Assembly: GCA_002438845.1 (NCBI GenBank)
Contig: DJRG01000042.1
Coordinates: forward strand, 90,846 to 154,845
Source: Bacteroidales bacterium UBA6366
Lineage (GTDB): Bacteria > Bacteroidota > Bacteroidia > Bacteroidales > UBA932
DNA length: 64,000 nt
Direction of reading: 5' to 3'
How positions within the stretch are numbered: the first letter of the stretch is position 1; each line of letters begins with the position of its first letter. Positions 59,795-64,000 of this stretch are shown one piece after another. Both the position numbers and the translations under genes were made by a program. A model generated the notes under the pieces. It was given only the letters and a program-made list of their open reading frames with translations. It did not search any database and was not told where the DNA came from.

Positions 59795-61309
59795 CAAGGG
59801 GACAGCTTCGGAAGAGGCTGTCCTTTTTTCATTCCCATAACCCACTGAAAATCCATCCAATAAATCAAAAACAGAGTTCCTGTTTTCGGTTCGATAACTG
59901 CGGTTTTTCTTGTCCCAAAATATTTCGTTCGGATAGACAAGATATTCGATTTTACGCTTGGTCTCATAGTTCCCGTCTCTCCACAAACTTCTTAAATCAG
60001 AAGCCTTTGCGATTATCAAAGGGATGACTTTCTCAAAGTTCGATAAATTATTTCCGACATTTTCCAAGTTCAGCAGGATTTCTCCCCTACGTTCATTGAA
60101 ATCTTTCATTATCTCGGCATAGTCCTCATTAGAGACCTCACCTATGGCGTGTCGTGTCTTGACTGCCTTAATGTTCTTTTCAAGTTGAGACAACTGTTTC
60201 TTGTACTGGCTCCGGCTTTCCTCTTGCTCTTTTGAAACGCCCTCGAATGATTCTTTCAACAAGTCTGAAAAGTTCATCAACATATTCTTTGATAGGTCAT
60301 ACCCAGGCAACAAGTCTTCATATTTGTTGTGCATTTCCGTTGCAGATACGTTTGTCTTACACCCTATCTTATTGCATTTATAGTAGTAATAAACCCTATC
60401 ATTTTTGCGCCTTGAATAAGCCGTGAATGGCGTTTCATCGTCTCCACAAAGCACGTATTTGACCAACTGGCATTCTTCGTTATACTTTTTGTGGGTATAT
60501 TTCCCAGTCTTGCCCGACAATATCTCTTGAACCCTTAAAAAGTTAGGATATGACACCGCCGGTTCTATCTGTCCATCCACCATTTCATAGTTTATCAGTT
60601 TATGCGTAATCTTCCCGGCATAGAATGGATTGACCAAAATCTTATGCAATTCCTGCTTTGAAATTTCCAATCCCATCATAGACAATTTGGATAAAATTTC
60701 AGAATTAGACAGCCCTTCCAGTTTCCATTTAAACGCCTTTTTAAGGCGTTTTCCATCGTCATTCAGGTAACACCAAGTATTACGGCTTTTGCCCTCTTTA
60801 CGATAACCTAACGGGGCTTTCTCACACCAAGCCCCACTCCTAAGACATCCTTGGCGACCACCGACAAACTTATCTGTGCGATTCTGATTGTCCCACTGTG
60901 CCATTGAAAGCATTTGTTGAGCCATCATCATTCCCTCTTTTGTCCTTGTGTCCGTGCCATATTTCACGGCAATCACAATGATGCCTAAAGTACGCATATC
61001 CTCCAGCATCTTTGTAGCCTGCCAAACGATTCTTGAAAAGCGGTCGAATTCCGAAATCAAGACCGTAGCGACCTCTGTATGCTTCTTCACATAGGCAGTC
61101 ATCTCAGTCACCAATTTTCCCGGTGTCTTGGCACTTTCGTGCTGGCCTCCGAAATATTTTGTCACCGCCAAATTATGAGTCTTCGCATATTCCTCACACA
61201 ATTCCTTTTGAGTGTCAAGACTGCCTCCATTATCCTCCTGGTACTTACTTGACACCCTTGTCCAAATTATGCAGCGGTTGTCCTTTCTTATGTTACTGTA
61301 ATCTATCAT
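59786..61309 (-). CDS. large serine recombinase, end overlapping tRNA-Leu
   Basis: 507 residues. The N-terminal resolvase domain has the nucleophile in TRVSSKYQ (Ser20) and the EFDRFSR motif. A recombinase domain follows (APLGYRKEGKS, then NPFYAGKITHKL). The zinc ribbon has CGDDETPF and KCNKIGCKT, and a coiled coil spans about 370-440. The catalytic parts look intact. The last about 15 residues are coded by the tRNA terminator and tRNA 3' end, so the native end of the gene was probably lost or replaced at the junction. It should integrate and excise the adjoining island. Confidence 0.88.
   Translation of the reverse strand: MIDYSNIRKDNRCIIWTRVSSKYQEDNGGSLDTQKELCEEYAKTHNLAVTKYFGGQHESAKTPGKLVTEMTAYVKKHTEVATVLISEFDRFSRIVWQATKMLEDMRTLGIIVIAVKYGTDTRTKEGMMMAQQMLSMAQWDNQNRTDKFVGGRQGCLRSGAWCEKAPLGYRKEGKSRNTWCYLNDDGKRLKKAFKWKLEGLSNSEILSKLSMMGLEISKQELHKILVNPFYAGKITHKLINYEMVDGQIEPAVSYPNFLRVQEILSGKTGKYTHKKYNEECQLVKYVLCGDDETPFTAYSRRKNDRVYYYYKCNKIGCKTNVSATEMHNKYEDLLPGYDLSKNMLMNFSDLLKESFEGVSKEQEESRSQYKKQLSQLEKNIKAVKTRHAIGEVSNEDYAEIMKDFNERRGEILLNLENVGNNLSNFEKVIPLIIAKASDLRSLWRDGNYETKRKIEYLVYPNEIFWDKKNRSYRTENRNSVFDLLDGFSVGYGNEKRTASSEAVPLCG
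59800..59829 (+). terminator. terminator after tRNA-Leu
   Basis: GGACAGC and GCTGTCC pair around a 10-base loop, followed by TTTTTT. It overlaps the last codons of the recombinase gene on the other strand. Confidence 0.85.
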
Positions 61310-61442
61310 CGTTCCTTTTATTATTCATTATTTCAATTGTGGCTATCTCAAATAAGTCTTTTACATAGTTTATAACCATCATTCTATCGTTGAGGCTTTC
61401 AACTCCCATCTTATCCAAGAAAGCCTCGTAATCCTTTTTCAT
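61293..61442 (-). CDS. 49-residue protein upstream of recombinase
   Basis: A small gene starting MKKDYEAFLDKMGVESLNDR, mostly helical and charged, with a hydrophobic middle (LFEIATIEIM). It overlaps the recombinase start by 17 bp, so it is likely translationally coupled. Function unknown; small proteins at this place may modulate recombination direction. Confidence 0.55.
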   Translation of the reverse strand: MKKDYEAFLDKMGVESLNDRMMVINYVKDLFEIATIEIMNNKRNDDRLQ

Positions 61443-61643
61443 CACAGAGCGGATTTTTCTCTCTTATTAGGCTCTTCGGCACTCGAAATCACCACACCAC
61501 GAGTTCTTGTACGCCAAGGACGCTTTTATCCTTTCTGTCACATAATCCTTTATATCATATCCTACGGAAAATTATTATGTCTTTCGGCTTATTTTTCATT
61601 CCAGATCAGCATTGTGAACCAATATAAAAATACAAATAAGGCA
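61443..61643. other. non-coding gap between recombinase genes
   Basis: 201 bp, AT-rich. No gene or clear att-like repeat is visible. Confidence 0.4.
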
Positions 61644-62294
61644 TCAAATCACAAACATACTTCTAAGCCTCCGCAATGTATTCACGCTTGTTCCCGTCAA
61701 AGAATATATGTTCCGAAGGCTAATGCCTTTCCTCAACAATGAAATTTCCTTTTGATACTGTGCCTTATATTCGTCAAGGCTTTTCCTATATTCACTAGGT
61801 CTTCCCATCTTTATTCCCTCTCTACGACACTTGGCAATATATTGGTCACGGCCAGATGCCATCCGCTCTTTTATGGTCAAACGTTCCATCGAAGCGACCT
61901 CCAACAGAATGGTACAAATCAAACTCGTTACCGGGTTAACCTTGCCATCTGCCGTAAGGGTTTCCAAGTTATAATTTTTGACATAGAGACTGACTTTGTT
62001 ATCGTTGAGGATTTGGATGACTTTCAAGGCTTCAAGAGTGTTCCTGCCAAGACGGCTGATTTCAAGGCAAACGACCCTTTTGACCTCGTTGGCTCTCACA
62101 TATTCCACAAGAGACATAATCTCTTCTCTGTCCTCGATGCAGACCGCTCCCGACACCTTGTTAGAGAACTCCCTCACGACCTCCCAACGCATCTTGTTGC
62201 AGTAGTCTCTAAGTTCCACCAACTGCCTTTCGTACTCTTGCTTGTCAGTGCTGACACGTGCCAAAATCACAACCTTATCCATATCTTTAATCAC
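61644..62294 (-). CDS. small serine recombinase (resolvase/invertase type)
   Basis: 216 residues. The catalytic serine lies in ILARVSTDKQEYERQ (Ser15), and LEISRLGRNTLEAL is the conserved Arg-containing helix. The C-terminus is a helix-turn-helix (GISLRNIYSLTGTSVNTLRR). The likely true start is MDKVV (residue 5). Such enzymes invert or resolve DNA. It is the second recombinase in the island; a DNA-invertase function near surface genes or in plasmid-like resolution is possible. Confidence 0.88.
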   Translation of the reverse strand: MIKDMDKVVILARVSTDKQEYERQLVELRDYCNKMRWEVVREFSNKVSGAVCIEDREEIMSLVEYVRANEVKRVVCLEISRLGRNTLEALKVIQILNDNKVSLYVKNYNLETLTADGKVNPVTSLICTILLEVASMERLTIKERMASGRDQYIAKCRREGIKMGRPSEYRKSLDEYKAQYQKEISLLRKGISLRNIYSLTGTSVNTLRRLRSMFVI

Positions 62295-62464
62295 AATATA
62301 TCAAAACAGTTATAGCCTTTGTTATATTCCCCATTCATCCATTCCACAAAAAAAAGGCTTTCAATGGCACAAATATAGTGCTTATATTTAATATATGCAA
62401 GGGTTTGCAAAATTTCCTTATTGCTTTTATTGAATATCCGCAACATTTTACCGACCTTTGTGAT
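62295..62464. other. AT-rich gap with probable divergent promoters
   Basis: 170 bp between the resolvase gene and the next plus-strand gene. AT-rich; no box fits TAnnTTTG cleanly. Confidence 0.35.
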
Positions 62465-62680
62465 ATGGATAAACAAGAAAGGAACGTTGTCCACCTTGAA
62501 CTGAACGGACAACATTATTACTACGGTAACATCAAAGCTCTGACCGACAATTGGGATAGGGATACCTTAGGCGTTTCCTACAACTATTTGAAGAACTACG
62601 GTCTCTCCGAAAGCCACCCCTACAACGGCAAAAAGTGTATCATTCGTAAAGGGACACTTATCACTTCTCATAAAAAATGA
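62465..62680 (+). CDS. 71-residue conserved-type hypothetical protein
   Basis: Start chosen at ATG 62465 (MDKQERNVVHLELNGQHYYY); the frame stays open 29 codons upstream, but that part is hydrophobic and unlike coding sequence. It has a mix of Tyr/Asn residues and the segment LKNYGLSESHPYNGKKC. It resembles small DNA-binding or regulator-like proteins found on Bacteroidales mobile elements; no firm family. Confidence 0.55.
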   Translation: MDKQERNVVHLELNGQHYYYGNIKALTDNWDRDTLGVSYNYLKNYGLSESHPYNGKKCIIRKGTLITSHKK

Positions 62681-62713
62681 CGTGAACAAGTTAAAATATC
62701 AACGTAAATTACG

Positions 62714-62721
62714 TATATTTG
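62714..62721 (+). promoter_or_regulatory. -7 box for lipoprotein gene
   Basis: TATATTTG, 19 bp before the ATG at 62741. Confidence 0.6.
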
Positions 62722-62740
62722 GGAATAGTATTCAATGCAT

Positions 62741-63229
62741 ATGAAAAAGACTATAATATTGTTGATTGTTACATTGGCGACATTATCCAGTTGCTCAGTG
62801 GCGAAATATTCGTCTGTCACACAAAAAACATCCTTTGAAAAATACAAGTATGTCTATATCACAGATGCTACTTCCATCACATCATCATCTGGTGGTGTCT
62901 ATGGAAATCAGTATGGCGTATTCGGTTCTCAAAGCACAAAGACAGCAAATCCTGCCGATGTTATAGCCGGGAATTTGATGAAGAAAGGATTTATCAGAAT
63001 TCCAACCATAAATCAAAACATCATTGAAGAGACGATGATAGTTTCATACGGAGAGAGTGGGCGGCATGGTAACTTACTTGGGTATTCAACCGAAGTAACC
63101 CTCCAATTCTTAGATGCAAAGACAATGGACATTATTGCGTCAACAACTGCCGCCGGAATGGGTGAAACTGAATCAGACGACATAAAGAAAGCTATAATCC
63201 GATGCTTTAAGAATCTATTCCCTAAATAA
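62741..63229 (+). CDS. small lipoprotein on mobile island
   Basis: 162 residues from ATG 62741 (MKKTIILLIVTLATLSSC); an ATG two codons earlier is possible. The lipobox is LSSC. The mature part has ADVIAGNLMKKGFIRI and ends in a helical AIIRCFKNLFPK. It has the feel of small DUF4136-like envelope proteins, but I cannot assign it. Cargo of the island. Confidence 0.6.
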   Translation: MKKTIILLIVTLATLSSCSVAKYSSVTQKTSFEKYKYVYITDATSITSSSGGVYGNQYGVFGSQSTKTANPADVIAGNLMKKGFIRIPTINQNIIEETMIVSYGESGRHGNLLGYSTEVTLQFLDAKTMDIIASTTAAGMGETESDDIKKAIIRCFKNLFPK

Positions 63230-63326
63230 GATGCGTTTTTATTACAAAAAGATAAGGTGATACGTTTTCAAGACGTGTCACCTTTCTTTTTAGACCTTAA
63301 ATTGATACAGATATGGATTTGATACA

Positions 63327-63743
63327 TCAAGACAATTTGGAAAGCAAATCAGACAAACTAAAAACCAGATCAGCGCAATAATGTTCTTCCATCATAGCCT
63401 TGTATGGCTTCATAACACCCGTTATGAATGTTCCTCGTTTGTATAGGCTACGGACTTTCGCCTCAACCTGCGCAAGGTCAAAATTGCAGTCACGAAGAAC
63501 AAGTGTTCGGACATATTCTTTCCAATCAGAGCATTTAACCGGAGGTTCAACGGACAGAACGTCTTGAAGAAAATCCTTTAGTGGTGTGGAATCAGAAGAT
63601 AAGACTGACCTCAACGAGTTATCGGTTACGCCCAGTGCTGAACGTATCGCCTCCATATTCCTTAGATTCATTTCAAAACGGCATTTGCCATCAAACGCTC
63701 CCAAAAGGTCATATTGTTCCGCAAACCTCATATTACTGGACAT
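63327..63743 (-). CDS. hypothetical protein, possibly truncated by insertion sequence
   Basis: 138 residues from the ATG at 63741-63743 (MSSNMRFAEQYDLLGAFDGK). The frame stays open 6 more codons, but those lie inside the insertion sequence. The protein is mostly helical with a few cysteines; no family recognised. Because the first native ATG abuts the IS end, its true N-terminus may lie beyond the IS. Confidence 0.5.
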   Translation of the reverse strand: MSSNMRFAEQYDLLGAFDGKCRFEMNLRNMEAIRSALGVTDNSLRSVLSSDSTPLKDFLQDVLSVEPPVKCSDWKEYVRTLVLRDCNFDLAQVEAKVRSLYKRGTFITGVMKPYKAMMEEHYCADLVFSLSDLLSKLS

Positions 63744-63744
63744 C

Positions 63745-64000
63745 CAGGGCAACCGCATCAAATTTTAGCGCCCCTAAGCAGTTCCAGAAGATAGTCCTGT
63801 GAGAGTGATGCCCTGAACAGTCTTTTCCGTATGCTTCTCTTGTCGCTATGTGCCTTGACAATCTGGAGAGCCAGCTTTCTGACAGTGGAGAGATTCTGTG
63901 CCGCGAAGCCTTTCCTGGCGCGGCATGCGTCCTCCTTGAATGTCACGTCCAGATGCCAGTGAAGTTGGTTCTCTATGCCCCAGTGCCCTCTTGCGAGCAT
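63745..64000. mobile_element. ISAs1-family insertion sequence, one end
   Basis: The end begins CAGGGCAACCGCATCAAA at 63745, which fits the terminal repeat of ISAs1-type elements as I remember it, directly followed by the transposase stop. The rest runs beyond the window. Confidence 0.7.
63758..64000 (-). CDS. ISAs1-family transposase, C-terminal part
   Basis: The last 80 codons of a DDE transposase; the 5' part lies beyond the right edge. The segment RGHWGIENQLHWHLDVTF followed by KEDACRARKG is the hallmark C-terminal motif of ISAs1/YhhI-type transposases, containing the catalytic Glu. Confidence 0.9.
   Translation of the reverse strand: MLARGHWGIENQLHWHLDVTFKEDACRARKGFAAQNLSTVRKLALQIVKAHSDKRSIRKRLFRASLSQDYLLELLRGAKI

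Noticed and set aside
59795..64000. Right-hand attachment site of the island
   Set aside because: I looked for a second copy of the tRNA-Leu 3' end before the right edge and saw none, so the island must end beyond the window or use another site.

Overview
The window looks like a chromosomal segment of a Bacteroidales bacterium (phylum Bacteroidota) of moderate GC content. Evidence: Bacteroidota -7 boxes of the form TAnnTTTG before several genes and both tRNAs; genes without Shine-Dalgarno sites except rpsU; SusC/FecA-type TonB receptors with an STN domain next to a DUF4249 lipoprotein, an ECF sigma factor and a FecR-like protein; a fimbrillin-like lipoprotein; and an rnfBCDGEA operon. I cannot name the genus.

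Layout. (1) 1-12.4 kb, all on the minus strand: an aryl-polyene / flexirubin-like pigment cluster. It has a tyrosine ammonia-lyase-like starter enzyme, methyltransferase, two ACPs, LpxL-like acyltransferase, a dehydratase-ketosynthase fusion, three further ketosynthase-like proteins, a small DMT transporter, a LolA-like carrier, a dehydratase-glycosyltransferase fusion and an MMPL exporter that runs off the left edge. (2) 12.5-25 kb, minus: an outer-membrane protein, the six Rnf genes with an RseC-like protein, then dnaB, a zinc-ribbon coiled-coil protein, a Nif3-like protein, a MerR regulator and two M23 peptidases. (3) 25-34 kb, plus: alaS, a single reading frame joining an LptF/G permease to methionyl-tRNA formyltransferase, thiamine pyrophosphokinase, a NapH/NapG-like polyferredoxin and a Tat-type aldo/keto reductase lipoprotein. 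(4) 34.2-45.7 kb: tRNA-Ser, Ig-like and barrel lipoproteins, and a sigma/TonB/DUF4249/FecR locus. (5) 45.7-51 kb: ruvC, serS, rpmA, rplU, a sirtuin, an ATPase, and rpsU with a strong Shine-Dalgarno site. (6) 51-55.8 kb: gene-poor DNA with repeats and a large hairpin, a 43-residue peptide gene and a fimbrillin/beta-helix lipoprotein. (7) 55.8-59.5 kb: a large AsmA-like protein. (8) 59.7-64 kb: tRNA-Leu followed by an AT-rich mobile island with two serine recombinases, ending in an ISAs1-type insertion sequence.

The most unusual signal is a family of about 24-bp palindromic repeats with the core TGAGCCTGTCGA. They often occur as inverted pairs, and their outer arms change together so that pairing is kept. 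Many copies lie in frame inside genes (an exported protein, a ketosynthase-like protein, Fmt, FecR, a lipoprotein tail, a TonB receptor), much like Rickettsia palindromic elements. Other notable points are the LptG-Fmt fusion, a 108-bp palindrome placed after two neighbouring genes, strong over-use of the hexamer GAATAT/ATATTC in any reading frame, and promoter boxes placed so close to start codons that the mRNAs may be leaderless.
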